Source of the DNA: Burkholderiaceae bacterium
GTDB lineage: Bacteria > Pseudomonadota > Gammaproteobacteria > Burkholderiales > Burkholderiaceae_D
Length of the DNA stretch: 64,000 bases
Reading direction: 5' to 3'
Assembly (NCBI GenBank): GCA_019232795.1
Contig: JAFANH010000006.1
Coordinates: 1-64,000 of the forward strand
Part shown: piece by piece, positions 26,850 to 36,815 of the stretch
Position numbering within the stretch: the stretch's first letter is position 1
How the letters are laid out: each line of letters starts with the position of its first letter
Translations under genes and position numbers: made by a program
The notes under the pieces: model-generated
Database searches by the model: none
Told to the model about the DNA's origin: nothing
The model's input: only the letters and a program-made list of their open reading frames with translations

Positions 26850-29243
26850 TCATCCTTCCAATAATTTCGCGGCAATCTGTTGCGGCGACAAGCCGTTGCC
26901 GGCCGCGGCCATCTGCTTTTCGCGCTCGAGATTGCGTTCGAGCTGCAATTTTCCGGCTTGGTATTGCTTAGGCCATGCAATGCCGGCAAAGCCGATCTTC
27001 GCGCTTTCGTTCAGCGTCCAGGCCGGATTGGCCAGGTGCGGGCGCGCCAGCGCGCACAAATCTGCGCGCCCGGCGGCGATGATGCTGTTGGCATGATCGG
27101 CCTCGTAGATAGAACCCACCGCAATCGTCGGAATGCCGGCCTCATTGCGGATGCGGTCGGCGAACGGCGTCTGAAACATGCGGCCGTAGATCGGCTGCTC
27201 GTCCTTGCTGACTTGCCCGGACGAGCAATCGATCATGTCGGCGCCGGCTTGTTTGAATAAGCGCGCAATCGCTACCGCGTCATCGGGCGTAATGCCGCCT
27301 GCTACCCAATCGTGCGCAGAGATACGCACGCTGATCGGCTTGTCTTGCGGCCATACCGCGCGAATTGCCGTGAACACTTCAAGCGGATAACGGCAGCGGT
27401 TTTCCAGTGAACCGCCGTATTCGTCTTCCCTGCGATTGGTCAAGGGCGAAATGAAACTCGACAGCAGGTAGCCGTGGGCGCAGTGCAGTTCCAGCCAATC
27501 GAAGCCCGCTTCCGCCGCCGCCTCGGTCGCGCGCACGAAATCCGCCTTGATGCGCGCCAGGTCGGCCGCGGTGGCCGCGCGCGCAGTGGCCGACACGCCC
27601 TTGAGGTACTGCTGGGCCGACGCCGCCACCAGCGGCCAATTGCCATTGTCGAGCGGCAGATCGATGCCGTCCCACGCGCACCGTGTCGAACCCTTGGCTC
27701 CGGCATGGCCGATCTGCATGGCGACCTTGGCGTCTGTCTGCGCATGGACGAAATCGACGATGCGCTTCCAGGCCCGCGTATGCTCAGGCGCATATAATCC
27801 GGGGCAACCGGGCGTGATGCGCGCGTCGGCCGATACGCAAGTCATTTCGGCAAACACCATGCCGGCCCCGCCCAACGCCCGGCTGCCGAGATGCACCAGA
27901 TGGTAATCGCCGACCGTACCGTCCACGGCTGAGTATTGCGCCATCGGCGACACCACGATGCGGTTCTTCAACACCGTGGATCGCAGCTTGAACGGGGTCA
28001 GCATCGGCGGCATCGATGTGGCCTGACCTGGGCAACCCGCTTGCGCACAGGCACGCTCGGCTATCCAGTGCTCATATTTGCTCACGTAAGCGGCATCGCG
28101 CACGCGCAGATTCTCGTGCGAGAGGCGCTGGCTGCGCGTCAGCATCGAGTAAGCGAATTGCGGCGCTTCCAGGCGGGTATAACGCTGCACGTTCTCGAAC
28201 CATTCCATCGAATTGCGTGCTGCACTCTGGATCTTCAGCACTTCGAGCGCGCGGGTCTGCTGATATGCCGCCAGCACCCGTTCCAATCCATGGCAGCCTT
28301 GCTCGGCGAAGCATTTCGTCAATTCGATCGCATCCTCCAGGGCCAACTTGGTGCCGGAGCCAATGGAAAAATGCGCGCTGTGGGCGGCATCGCCCATCAA
28401 TACTACCGGCACACGCTTACCACCGATGTCACTCCAATGTATCCAGTGCTCGCACACGATACGCGGAAACCTGATCCAGGCCGCGGAGCCGCGCAAATGC
28501 GCGGCATTGCTCATCAAAGCATGGCCGCCGAGATATTTGGCAAACAGCTTTTCGCAAAATGCGATGCCCTCTTCCTGACTCATGCGATCAAGGCCGGCTC
28601 GCTGCCACACATCTTCCGGTGTTTCGACGATGAAGGTTGAGGTGTCGCCGTCGTATTGATAGGCATGTGCCTGGAACCAGCCATACTCGGTTTCTTCGAA
28701 CGCAAACGTAAAAGCCGGAAACAACTGCTTGGTGCCGAGCCAGATAAAACGGCATTTGCGCGTATCGATACTGGGCCTGTAACTATCCTCGTAACGCTTG
28801 CGGATACGGCTGTTCAAGCCGTCGCAGGCGATTACCAGGTCGGCGTCGTATTGGACGGCCAAGGCGGAGTCGTCTTCCACATCGGTCTCAAAGGCCAGTC
28901 TGACGCCCAATTCTTCGCAGCGCCTTTGCAGAATATTCAACAAACGCTTGCGGCCGATGCCGCAAAAGCCGTGGCCGCCCGAGGTCGTGACATGGCCCTT
29001 GAAATGGACGTCGATATTGTCCCAATGATTGAAGGCTTGCAGGATTTCGCGCGCGCTCGCTTCGTCGGCGTTCACCAGGTTGCCGAGAGTCTGGTCGGAA
29101 AACACCACGCCCCAGCCAAAGGTGTCATAGGGGCGATTGCGTTCGACCACGGTAATGTCATGGCAGTTGTCGAGCTTTTTCATCAACAGCGCGAAATACA
29201 AGCCGGCCGGACCGCCGCCTACGCAAACAATCTTCATTCCCAT
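26850..29243 (-). CDS. 2-aminobenzoyl-CoA monooxygenase/reductase-type fusion enzyme
   Basis: The 797-residue protein joins an N-terminal FAD monooxygenase ([12 protein letters not shown] at about 6-17, [15 protein letters not shown] near 287) with a C-terminal Old Yellow Enzyme-type flavin oxidoreductase (about 410-780, [29 protein letters not shown]). This is the architecture of the Azoarcus evansii enzyme that hydroxylates and reduces 2-aminobenzoyl-CoA to 2-amino-5-oxocyclohex-1-enecarboxyl-CoA; database names often use salicylyl-CoA 5-hydroxylase for relatives. The ligase, crotonase, dehydrogenase and Rid genes around it support the anthranilate role. It begins one base after the ligase stop. 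Confidence 0.9.
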   Translation of the reverse strand: MGMKIVCVGGGPAGLYFALLMKKLDNCHDITVVERNRPYDTFGWGVVFSDQTLGNLVNADEASAREILQAFNHWDNIDVHFKGHVTTSGGHGFCGIGRKRLLNILQRRCEELGVRLAFETDVEDDSALAVQYDADLVIACDGLNSRIRKRYEDSYRPSIDTRKCRFIWLGTKQLFPAFTFAFEETEYGWFQAHAYQYDGDTSTFIVETPEDVWQRAGLDRMSQEEGIAFCEKLFAKYLGGHALMSNAAHLRGSAAWIRFPRIVCEHWIHWSDIGGKRVPVVLMGDAAHSAHFSIGSGTKLALEDAIELTKCFAEQGCHGLERVLAAYQQTRALEVLKIQSAARNSMEWFENVQRYTRLEAPQFAYSMLTRSQRLSHENLRVRDAAYVSKYEHWIAERACAQAGCPGQATSMPPMLTPFKLRSTVLKNRIVVSPMAQYSAVDGTVGDYHLVHLGSRALGGAGMVFAEMTCVSADARITPGCPGLYAPEHTRAWKRIVDFVHAQTDAKVAMQIGHAGAKGSTRCAWDGIDLPLDNGNWPLVAASAQQYLKGVSATARAATAADLARIKADFVRATEAAAEAGFDWLELHCAHGYLLSSFISPLTNRREDEYGGSLENRCRYPLEVFTAIRAVWPQDKPISVRISAHDWVAGGITPDDAVAIARLFKQAGADMIDCSSGQVSKDEQPIYGRMFQTPFADRIRNEAGIPTIAVGSIYEADHANSIIAAGRADLCALARPHLANPAWTLNESAKIGFAGIAWPKQYQAGKLQLERNLEREKQMAAAGNGLSPQQIAAKLLEG

Positions 29244-29244
29244 C

Positions 29245-30846
29245 TCACGGATTTCTCAGTTTGTAGCGCTGCAATTTCCCGGTCTCGGTGCGCGGCAGCG
29301 AAGGCAGGAAGGCGACGGCGCGCGGATACTTGTAAGGTGCAATATTGCGTTTGACGAATTCCTGCAGCGCCTTGGCGGTTTCCTCGCCTGCTTCAGCTCC
29401 CGGCTTCAATACGACGAAGGCTTTGACGATTTGGCCGCGTTCCTCGTCGACGCTTCCAACCACTGCGCATTCGGCCACCAGTGGATGACGCAACAGCACC
29501 TCCTCCACTTCGGGGCCGGCAATGTTGTAGCCGGCCGAGATGATCATGTCGTCGGTGCGCGCGCAGTACCAGAAATAGCCGGCTTCATCGATGCGATACG
29601 CATCACCGGTCAGGTTCCAGCCGTTCAGCACATAATCGTGTTGACGCGGGTCGGCCAGGTAGCGGCAACCGGTCGGCCCCTTGACTGCCAGCCGTCCAAT
29701 GGCTCCGGCAGGCGCCGGCCGGCCGGCTTCGTCGAGCACGCAGGCGCGATAGCCCGGTATCGGCTTGCCGGTAGCTCCGGGCCGCACGTCGTCGCCCGCG
29801 GCTGAAATGAAAATGTGCAGCATTTCCGTGGCGCCGATGCCGTCTATCATCTGCAGACCGCTTGCCTGACGCCAGCTCTCGCGCGTTGCCACCGGCAAAG
29901 CTTCACCGGCCGACACCGTCTTCTTGAGACTGGACAGATCGTACTTGGGGACCAACGGCACCATTTGCCGGTAAAACGTGGGCGCAGTGAAACACACGGT
30001 GGCGCGGTACTTTGCGATCGCCTGCAGAAGAGCTTCCGGATTCAACTTCTCCAGCAGCACCGTTGATGCACCGACACGCAAGGGAAACAGCAGCAAACCG
30101 CCAAGGCCGAAAGTAAACGCCAACGGCGGTGTGCCGATGAACAAATCACTTTCCCCGGCTTGCAGGGTCGAGCGCGGAAAACAATCGCAGATGGCCAGGA
30201 TGTCGCGATGAAAGTGCATGGTGCCTTTCGGCATACCGGTCGTGCCCGAAGTGAAGGCAATCAGGCAGATGTCTTCCGCCGAAGTTTGTACCGCATCGAA
30301 AGTATCTGCTTGGCCTCGCATGCGTGCTTCCATGCCGTCGTCCGTCTCGCTATGGAAGTAGACGATTTGCCGCAGGCAGTTCGATTGCTCGGCCGCCGTT
30401 TCCAGGTCTTCACGCAAATCCGCTGCGCATAACGCCGCACCCACCTGGGCCTTATCGAGAATGACGCCCAGCTCCTTTGCCCGCAGCAGGGGCATGGTCG
30501 GCACGGCAATGCAGCCTGCCTTCATCACCGCCAGCACACATGCTGCCATCATCGGCCCATTGCAGCCGCGCAGCAGAACCCGGCTACCGGTCGCCAGCCG
30601 CATGTCGCATCGCAATACATTGGCGATGCGATTCACATTTGCGCGCAATTGGGCGTAGGTCCAGGATTCGCGGCTGCCATGGATAGCCAGCTTGTCGCTC
30701 AATCCGCCATGGTCGAGCAACTCGTGCACGCAATTCAAACGTTCCGGATACTGCAGCTCGGGCAAGTCGAAACAAAGTTCCGGCCACAATTCACGCGCCG
30801 GGAGATTGTCGGCGGCGAACGTGTCTTCGTAGGCTGTAGCGGTCAT
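29245..30846 (-). CDS. 2-aminobenzoate/benzoate CoA ligase family protein
   Basis: This 533-residue acyl-adenylate-forming enzyme has the AMP-binding motif [18 protein letters not shown] and the C-terminal catalytic lysine in [13 protein letters not shown]. The overall pattern is that of benzoate-CoA ligases; as the first gene of the operon with the monooxygenase/reductase it most likely activates anthranilate. The start ATG at 30846 begins [10 protein letters not shown]. Upstream in-frame starts would run through the promoter and operator and are rejected. Confidence 0.88.
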   Translation of the reverse strand: MTATAYEDTFAADNLPARELWPELCFDLPELQYPERLNCVHELLDHGGLSDKLAIHGSRESWTYAQLRANVNRIANVLRCDMRLATGSRVLLRGCNGPMMAACVLAVMKAGCIAVPTMPLLRAKELGVILDKAQVGAALCAADLREDLETAAEQSNCLRQIVYFHSETDDGMEARMRGQADTFDAVQTSAEDICLIAFTSGTTGMPKGTMHFHRDILAICDCFPRSTLQAGESDLFIGTPPLAFTFGLGGLLLFPLRVGASTVLLEKLNPEALLQAIAKYRATVCFTAPTFYRQMVPLVPKYDLSSLKKTVSAGEALPVATRESWRQASGLQMIDGIGATEMLHIFISAAGDDVRPGATGKPIPGYRACVLDEAGRPAPAGAIGRLAVKGPTGCRYLADPRQHDYVLNGWNLTGDAYRIDEAGYFWYCARTDDMIISAGYNIAGPEVEEVLLRHPLVAECAVVGSVDEERGQIVKAFVVLKPGAEAGEETAKALQEFVKRNIAPYKYPRAVAFLPSLPRTETGKLQRYKLRNP

Positions 30847-30913
30847 GCGAGTCCCGATCAAATGGTTGAGAATGGGAAACGTGGTTTGCTGTCGCTTGTG
30901 GCTCAGCTCATAT

Positions 30914-30942
30914 ACTTTAACTTTAAACAATATATAGTTCAA
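30914..30942 (-). promoter_or_regulatory. Promoter and possible MarR operator of the anthranilate operon
   Basis: On the minus strand TTGAAC (30937-30942) and TAAAGT (30914-30919) are 17 bp apart. The -35 is also one arm of the imperfect palindrome TTGAAC-N8-GTTTAA (30923-30942), so a repressor bound here would block RNA polymerase. Confidence 0.55.
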
Positions 30943-31059
30943 GCATTCCATCAAGCTTTCTCGGCCTAGCTCATGGGACATTGATGTAGCCAGGGGTTTG
31001 AAAAGGCAGTGTTGTCATCAGCGGCGAATCGTCGCAAAATACGATGAAAAACTACTTTT

Positions 31060-31617
31060 ATGCCGACTGCTTTTACTCACCCCGCCGTCCCGCTTGCGCT
31101 CTCATTGAGCAGCAAACCTCAGACCATTTCCAATCGATTACTTGCAGCAGGAGTGTTGGCTTCCATCATTCCGGATGTGGATGTGCTGGCTTTCCGAATG
31201 AGTATCCCTTATAGCGACCAATTTGGACACCGCGGCTTTAGTCACTCGCTGCTATTTGCGTTCGCGGTCGCACTGATAGGTTGCTGTGCATCGCGCCAGC
31301 TTAAAACTACAGGGAAAGCGGCGTTCGCCTTTCTATTCGCCGCAGCCGCATCGCATGGTTTGCTCGACATGTTCACCAACGGCGGGTTGGGCGTAGCGCT
31401 GTTCTGGCCGTTTTCAAGTGCGAGGTTTTTTGCCCCTATACGACCGATCCAGGTCTCACCTATTGGGGCCTCCAGACTGCTGTCCGAAAACGGACTGGCC
31501 GTGCTGTGGTCGGAGCTGCTTTGGGTCTGGCTGCCAACATTTGCCATTGTCCTTTTGATACGGACATTGCGCCATATGGAAAGCAGATCAATTGGCAAAG
31601 AAAATGCAGTGAAATAA
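31060..31617 (+). CDS. Metal-dependent hydrolase-like membrane protein, YdjM/DUF457 family
   Basis: The 185-residue protein has four or more hydrophobic spans and the family's metal-site motifs: FTHPAVPL near the N-terminus, IPDVDVLAFR and FGHRGFSHSLLF. Relatives such as E. coli YdjM are LexA-regulated inner-membrane proteins of unknown activity. No LexA box was identified upstream. It stands alone, divergent from the anthranilate operon and convergent with the sulfotransferase gene. Confidence 0.82.
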   Translation: MPTAFTHPAVPLALSLSSKPQTISNRLLAAGVLASIIPDVDVLAFRMSIPYSDQFGHRGFSHSLLFAFAVALIGCCASRQLKTTGKAAFAFLFAAAASHGLLDMFTNGGLGVALFWPFSSARFFAPIRPIQVSPIGASRLLSENGLAVLWSELLWVWLPTFAIVLLIRTLRHMESRSIGKENAVK

Positions 31618-31649
31618 AAAACGCGACCACTGCAAAAACAGTGGTCGCG
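31616..31649 (-). terminator. Terminator of the sulfotransferase gene
   Basis: A perfect 11-bp stem, CGCGACCACTG (31622-31632) with CAGTGGTCGCG (31639-31649), is followed on the minus strand by six T residues. It also lies just after the YdjM-like stop and may work in both directions. Confidence 0.88.
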
Positions 31650-31672
31650 TCGAATATTGTTGCCCGCCGCTG

Positions 31673-33595
31673 CTAACGCGCAGTGGTCATCGCCAGTTCT
31701 GCGGTACGGCGCGCGCGCGACTCGGGAGCATCGAACAAGGGCCAGTCGCCGTCATCCGTACGCAAGGATTGTTCTGCGCGCTGCAGGATGTTGCCCAATA
31801 GTTGCAGCGTACCCTCGCCTTCGCGTTTCTGCTTTTCGCGCAGCGCCCGCCCGGTGGTGCAGTCGAGTTCCGTCAACACTTCCAGGGGGCCGACAAATTT
31901 CTCGTAGTGGCGCCAGCGCTCGACTGAGGTCTTGTTGATCTTCTGCCGCACCTGCCAGTTGCTGGCGGTGCTGACGCGACGGTCGCATTGGTGGAAATCG
32001 ATGCAGCGCGCATCCCAAGGCATGCCGATGAACTCAAGCATCTTGCGGGTCCAGCCTTCCTGGTCGGCGACCAGTCCCTCGTAGGGAACATGCAGGATTG
32101 TCTGCTCGGGCAACGTGGTGCGCCAATGCTCCATCAAGCGGTAGTACTCGGCATAGTAGTGCACCAGATCTTCGAGATCGTTGGCATAGGCATGCGAAGT
32201 ATTGAAATGCTGGAAGTAGACCGACAGGCAAGTGTCGATCGGATTGCGCTGCATGTGGATGATGCGCGCATTGGGAAAAGTGGCGTGAATCAATCCCAGA
32301 TGCAGGAAATTGTCGGGCATCTTGTCGATCACGCGCTCGCGGTTGGGAGCGTGGCTGTCGAGTACCTTGAGATAATCGCGCGCCAGTTTGTTGAGCGCGC
32401 CTTCGCCGATTTGCCCGCCAAATACCGAAGGCACATGAATGGCTGAAGCCTTCTTCCAGAAACCCAGTTCGCCGGCGCCGAATACTTTCGGATGCGAGGC
32501 CAGAATCTGTTCCGCCAATGAGGTACCCGAGCGCGGCATGCCGACGATGAACACCGGGCGCGCCGAAGGATTGGCATACACCTGCTCGCGGCGTATCCAG
32601 TCGCGGTTATACACGCGCGACAGCACATCGACCGCGAACGATTGCTGACGGCGGTCATATGGTGTGCCGTATAGTTTGCCGAGCTCGTTGGCGCGCTGGT
32701 AGTGCGCGAAGGCGTTGTCGTATTCCTGGATGTCGTCGTAAAACTTGCCGATGGCGAAACGCAGACGCGCCTCGGCCCGCGGCGGCAAGGCGCTGTCTGC
32801 CAGGCGTTGCGCAGCCTGCAGCCAACCAATCTCCGTCTTGCTCATTTTGCGCACGCCGACGAACCCGGCCCAGGCTTCCGGCGAATCTGGCTTGAGCACA
32901 ATGGCGCGCCGGAACAGCGCTTCAGCCTCCGTGAACCGCCCCTGGTCGGCCTGCAATTCGGCCATGAAGGTAATGGCGCCGTGCAAATCGGGATCGATTT
33001 CCAAGGCGCGGCGGCAGCTTGCTTCCGCCTCGAGCGAACGCCCCTGGTTGCGCAACACCACGCCCAGGCCATGATGAGCCACCGCGAGATTCGGGTCGAT
33101 TTCCAGAGCGCGGCGGCAGCTTGCTTCGGCAGCGTCGAGTTGACGCAGGTCGCGCAAAGCGTTGCCCAGGTTGTTGTGGGCGACGGCGAAATTCGGATTG
33201 ATCAACAGGGCACGCCGACAACTGGCCACGGCCGCATCGAGTTGGCCGAGATCGAGCAGAGCCAAGGCAAGATTGGAGTGCGCTTCGGCATCGTTGGGAA
33301 GAAATTCCGCCGCCTTTTTCAAGGCGATCAGGGCATCTTTTCCCTGGCTCTTCAACGCGACGCCCAAGACTTTCCAGCCGAAGCCGTCTTGCGGGAATTG
33401 CTGAATCGCCATCCGCGCCCGGCTTTCCAGTTCGACAAAGCGGCCCGCATTGAACAGCTCAACCAGCCGGTTGATTTCCTCACGCGAAATGAATTGCTCG
33501 CGCAGATTCACGCAACCGTCTGCATGTGCACCGGCTGCAGCCGCTGTTTTGCTGCCACTATCGCGCAAGCGCGCATCTTTTTTCTTCAATTTCAT
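31673..33595 (-). CDS. TPR-repeat sulfotransferase
   Basis: The 640-residue protein has an N-terminal run of at least five TPR units (about 90-260; repeated ALEIDPN / SCRRAL phrases with a 34-residue period) and a C-terminal sulfotransferase domain whose PAPS 5'-phosphosulfate loop is PRSGTSLAEQIL (about 370). The 3'-phosphate region lies in MQRNPIDTCLSVYFQHF. Related proteins transfer sulfate to proteins or polysaccharides, but bacterial TPR-sulfotransferases are largely uncharacterised. AAGGTG precedes the ATG at 33595 (MKLKKKD). There is no signal peptide. The 102-bp periodicity is visible in the DNA (GCGGCGGCAGCTTGCTTC recurring). Confidence 0.87.
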   Translation of the reverse strand: MKLKKKDARLRDSGSKTAAAAGAHADGCVNLREQFISREEINRLVELFNAGRFVELESRARMAIQQFPQDGFGWKVLGVALKSQGKDALIALKKAAEFLPNDAEAHSNLALALLDLGQLDAAVASCRRALLINPNFAVAHNNLGNALRDLRQLDAAEASCRRALEIDPNLAVAHHGLGVVLRNQGRSLEAEASCRRALEIDPDLHGAITFMAELQADQGRFTEAEALFRRAIVLKPDSPEAWAGFVGVRKMSKTEIGWLQAAQRLADSALPPRAEARLRFAIGKFYDDIQEYDNAFAHYQRANELGKLYGTPYDRRQQSFAVDVLSRVYNRDWIRREQVYANPSARPVFIVGMPRSGTSLAEQILASHPKVFGAGELGFWKKASAIHVPSVFGGQIGEGALNKLARDYLKVLDSHAPNRERVIDKMPDNFLHLGLIHATFPNARIIHMQRNPIDTCLSVYFQHFNTSHAYANDLEDLVHYYAEYYRLMEHWRTTLPEQTILHVPYEGLVADQEGWTRKMLEFIGMPWDARCIDFHQCDRRVSTASNWQVRQKINKTSVERWRHYEKFVGPLEVLTELDCTTGRALREKQKREGEGTLQLLGNILQRAEQSLRTDDGDWPLFDAPESRARRTAELAMTTAR

Positions 33596-33790
33596 TTTCA
33601 CCTTCCTTGCCGGTGACACCAGCAACTCGGACGCCGTGAATGAAATGCGCCCAAACCCATGTGCCCGGCATGGTCCGAAAAGAAAACATGGCTCATCTTG
33701 TGCCAATTCGCACGCGGCTCATCGCAAGAATAAAGGGGGAATTTCCGGCCTAATTCCGGAATTTGGGGATAACTGGGATGGCTTTCCGGA

Positions 33791-33829
33791 AACAAAAACG
33801 CCGCTCCACCCTGCGGTGGAGCGGCGTTT
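33791..33829 (-). terminator. Terminator of the OPT transporter gene
   Basis: A perfect 15-bp stem (33796-33810 with 33815-33829) and a CTGC loop are followed on the minus strand by a T-run. It lies 28 bases after the OPT stop. Confidence 0.9.
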
Positions 33830-33857
33830 CAAGGCCGTTCGGGAATCGATCAACCCA

Positions 33858-36122
33858 TTATGCGGGCTTGTGCTTCTGGTCCAGACCAACCCAATACAGC
33901 AGCAGGACAATGACCGCGTAAGGCAACAGGGACAGGGCGTCGGCACTGGCGCCGGCAAAGAAGGGATTGCTCTTCTCGGCCCAAGCGCCGACGGCTTGAT
34001 CGAAATTGGTCAGAATGCCGGCGGTGAACGCGATAATGATACCGGCCAAAGCGCCGCCGGCAATATAGCCCGAAGCCAGCAAGACGCCGGAACTGCTGTC
34101 GCCAGCCGCCTGCTTTTCCTCGGCAGTCATATGAGCGTAGTGCGGCAGGCGCTCGTTGCGCTTGTCGACCAGCCAGCGCACCATGCCGCCGATGAACAAC
34201 GGCGCCGACGAAGACAGAGGCAGATACACGCCGACTGCGAAAGCGAGGGAAGGAATACCCGACATTTCCAGCACCACGGCGATCATGACGCCGAACAGCA
34301 CCAGCGTCCAGGGCAACTGACGGTCCAGGATGCCTTTAATGATATACGACATCAACACCGCCTTCGGCGCATCGTATTTCTTCACCTCGCTGCCATCCGG
34401 ACGCTTGGTGTAGGAACCGTTGATGCCCGGATCAACCAGGTAAGCAACCTTGCCGCTGTCGTCGACCAGATATTTGCCGGACGGACCGCCGACAGTGTCG
34501 GTCTTGTGCCATACCTTATAAGTATTGGCATCCTGTGCCGCTTGCGGACCCTGCAGCTTGGCGGTATCCATCAATTTGCTGGCATCTGTAGTCAAGCCGG
34601 GAGCCACTTGCGCAGCCGGCACGTAGACGGTACCGGCGTCGTTAAGCTTGAGCAGGATGGGGCCGAGGATCAGGGCCGAAGAAAGCGCGCCGGCCAGAAT
34701 GGCGTACTGCTGCAGGCGCGGCGTCGAACCGACCAGGAAACCTGTCTTCAAGTCTTGCGAGGTCGTGCCGGCATTGCTTGAAGCGATACAGACGATGGCG
34801 CCAACCGACAAGGCCGTCACATAATACTGGCCGCCGGTCCAGCCCATGATCAGGAAGATCAGGCAAGTAAACAATAAGGTTGCCACTGTCATGCCCGAAA
34901 TCGGATTGGACGAAGACCCGATCTCGCCGGTCAGGCGCGACGACACCGTAGCGAACAGGAAACCGAATACCAGGATCAGCAAGGCGCCGAGCAAGTTCAT
35001 GTGCAACGGCGTAGCGGCCGTAATGACGGCGATAATGCCGAGGGAACCGATTGCCACCCACTTAATGGGGATGTCTTCATCAGTGCGCAGCGGCAGCGCT
35101 GCTTTCACGCCTTGGCTCATGCCGGACAAACCGGCTGTCAGACTGCGCCAGATAATGGGGAGCGCACGGACCAGGCTGACCAGGCCGCCGGTGGCGACCG
35201 CGCCGGCACCGATGTACAGCACATAGGCACCGCGGATATCGTTAGGCGACATTTCGCCGATCAGCTTGGTTCCGGGCGGAATCGGCACGCCCAGATGCTC
35301 GCCGAAGAACTTGATCATCGGGATCAGCAACAGGTAGGACATCACGCCCCCGGCCGCCATGATCGAAGCGATGCGCGGGCCGATGATGTAGCCAACGCCA
35401 AGCAGTTCCGGCGAAATCTCGGCGCCGATAGAACCGCTCTTGAGCGGTGCGCCGAACACGATCTCGGGTACGTCTTTCCAGCCCTTGAACGCGATGTTGA
35501 ATACCTTATAGAGCAGGCCCAGGCCAAAGCCGCCGAAGATCACCTTGGCGCGTTGACCCGCTTCCTTTTGTGCATCCTCGCCACTCGAGCTGCCGATCTC
35601 GCCGGCCGCTTCGCGCGAAGAGTCGGTCGCAGCAGCCTTCAGCACTTCGGCACAGGCCGTGCCTTCCGGATACTTCAATTCATTGTGCTGCACCACGATC
35701 ATGGTGCGGCGCATCGGGATCATCAGCAAGATGCCGAGCAAACCGCCCAACACGCCGACCAGCATTACGCGCGAGATTTCCAGGTCGAAGCCGAGGATGA
35801 GGATCGCCGGCATGGTGACGCCCAGGCCGAAGGCGATTGACTCGCCAGCGGAGCCGGCCGTCTGGGTAATGCTGTTTTCGAGGATGGAAGAATCCTTGCC
35901 GCCCAGTTTATGGGTCAAGCGGAACAGGGTAATGGCGATCACGGCCACCGGAATCGAAGCGCTGACCGTGAGGCCGACCTTCAGCACCAGATACAGGGAG
36001 GAAGCACCGAAAACCATGCCGAGAACCACACCCATCAGCAGGGCACGGAAACTCAGTTCGGGGAGCTTGGCGTCGGCGGGAATATAAGGCCGAACAGAGG
36101 TCGGCATCGGGTCTAGGGGCAT
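33858..36122 (-). CDS. OPT family oligopeptide transporter
   Basis: This 754-residue multi-span inner-membrane protein of the OPT family imports small peptides or metal-peptide complexes by proton coupling. Family motifs include the LILGFDLEISRVMLVGVLGG region, YPEGTACAEVLKA and the repeated hydrophobic helices. An extra hydrophilic stretch of about 80 residues (around 510-595, containing VWHKTDTVGGPSGKYLVDD and NGSYTKRPDG) separates two membrane segments and is longer than in many relatives. The start at 36122 (MPLDPMPTSV) has GGTGG upstream. A MPTSVRPY start 15 bases later is possible. Confidence 0.9.
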   Translation of the reverse strand: MPLDPMPTSVRPYIPADAKLPELSFRALLMGVVLGMVFGASSLYLVLKVGLTVSASIPVAVIAITLFRLTHKLGGKDSSILENSITQTAGSAGESIAFGLGVTMPAILILGFDLEISRVMLVGVLGGLLGILLMIPMRRTMIVVQHNELKYPEGTACAEVLKAAATDSSREAAGEIGSSSGEDAQKEAGQRAKVIFGGFGLGLLYKVFNIAFKGWKDVPEIVFGAPLKSGSIGAEISPELLGVGYIIGPRIASIMAAGGVMSYLLLIPMIKFFGEHLGVPIPPGTKLIGEMSPNDIRGAYVLYIGAGAVATGGLVSLVRALPIIWRSLTAGLSGMSQGVKAALPLRTDEDIPIKWVAIGSLGIIAVITAATPLHMNLLGALLILVFGFLFATVSSRLTGEIGSSSNPISGMTVATLLFTCLIFLIMGWTGGQYYVTALSVGAIVCIASSNAGTTSQDLKTGFLVGSTPRLQQYAILAGALSSALILGPILLKLNDAGTVYVPAAQVAPGLTTDASKLMDTAKLQGPQAAQDANTYKVWHKTDTVGGPSGKYLVDDSGKVAYLVDPGINGSYTKRPDGSEVKKYDAPKAVLMSYIIKGILDRQLPWTLVLFGVMIAVVLEMSGIPSLAFAVGVYLPLSSSAPLFIGGMVRWLVDKRNERLPHYAHMTAEEKQAAGDSSSGVLLASGYIAGGALAGIIIAFTAGILTNFDQAVGAWAEKSNPFFAGASADALSLLPYAVIVLLLYWVGLDQKHKPA

Positions 36123-36241
36123 CGTACTTACCACCATAATAATTGCGATGGCGGATGGTATCACAAGGACTCTGGCGGCAGGCAAAAGCAGGTAATCGTC
36201 TTGTCACAATTACCAGACCAGATTGGCCGCAATACCATAAG

Positions 36242-36673
36242 CTATGCCGAAGCTTCTTCCACGGGCTTTTCCGGAGCGACCCAATGCCGCCTGGCCTCGA
36301 CCGAAAACAGGCGTTCGCGTGAATAAAAGCGCAGCGGCCATTCCCGCTTGCCAAGCGGCGAAGCCAGCAAGGCAGTCACCGAATCCGGCAAGGCCACTCC
36401 CTGATGTTTGGCGACATGCAAAGAAATGCCTTGCAGAAACAATCTGGTCAAAGTTTCGTGGTAACCGCTGCCGTCTGAATTCTCCGTGCCTACCGCTTCG
36501 TTGTAAGCGCGAATCCGGCGACGCATGATTTCCAGCGCTTCTTCCTCGCTATGGTGTGTGAGGTACCACAAGGCCGCCACCAAATGGGCATGATGCGTCC
36601 AGCTTGGCTTGGGTAAAGTGCACTGCTCGAACGCCGCAATAAAGGCTTGAATTTCTTCGGCTGTGTTAAACAT
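36242..36673 (-). CDS. Conserved hypothetical protein (143 aa)
   Basis: The 143-residue soluble protein has the motif WTHHAHLVAALWYL near residue 28, an ETLTRLF segment in the middle and FYSRERLFS near the C-terminus. Similar proteins seem widespread and share the H-x-x-H-L core, but I do not recognise an assigned function; the paired histidines could bind a metal. It is divergent from the photolyase gene, with about 140 bp between them. The ATG at 36673 (MFNTAEE) is chosen; longer frames upstream run into the divergent region. Confidence 0.7.
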   Translation of the reverse strand: MFNTAEEIQAFIAAFEQCTLPKPSWTHHAHLVAALWYLTHHSEEEALEIMRRRIRAYNEAVGTENSDGSGYHETLTRLFLQGISLHVAKHQGVALPDSVTALLASPLGKREWPLRFYSRERLFSVEARRHWVAPEKPVEEASA

Positions 36674-36815
36674 ATTTTCTAAATTCTTTCCATCATCGGC
36701 GCGATTAGAATGGACAGTGTAGCTACGACGCAATTTGACGGTCAAGCCATGCTTCATTCAGGCGAGCCCTGTCAAACCGCTATGTTCCACATCACTTACT
36801 TTTCCTATTTCGGCC

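Noticed and set aside
29245-30981. Longer N-terminus for the CoA ligase from 30981
   Set aside because: The extra residues would be encoded across the predicted promoter/operator and have no family similarity.
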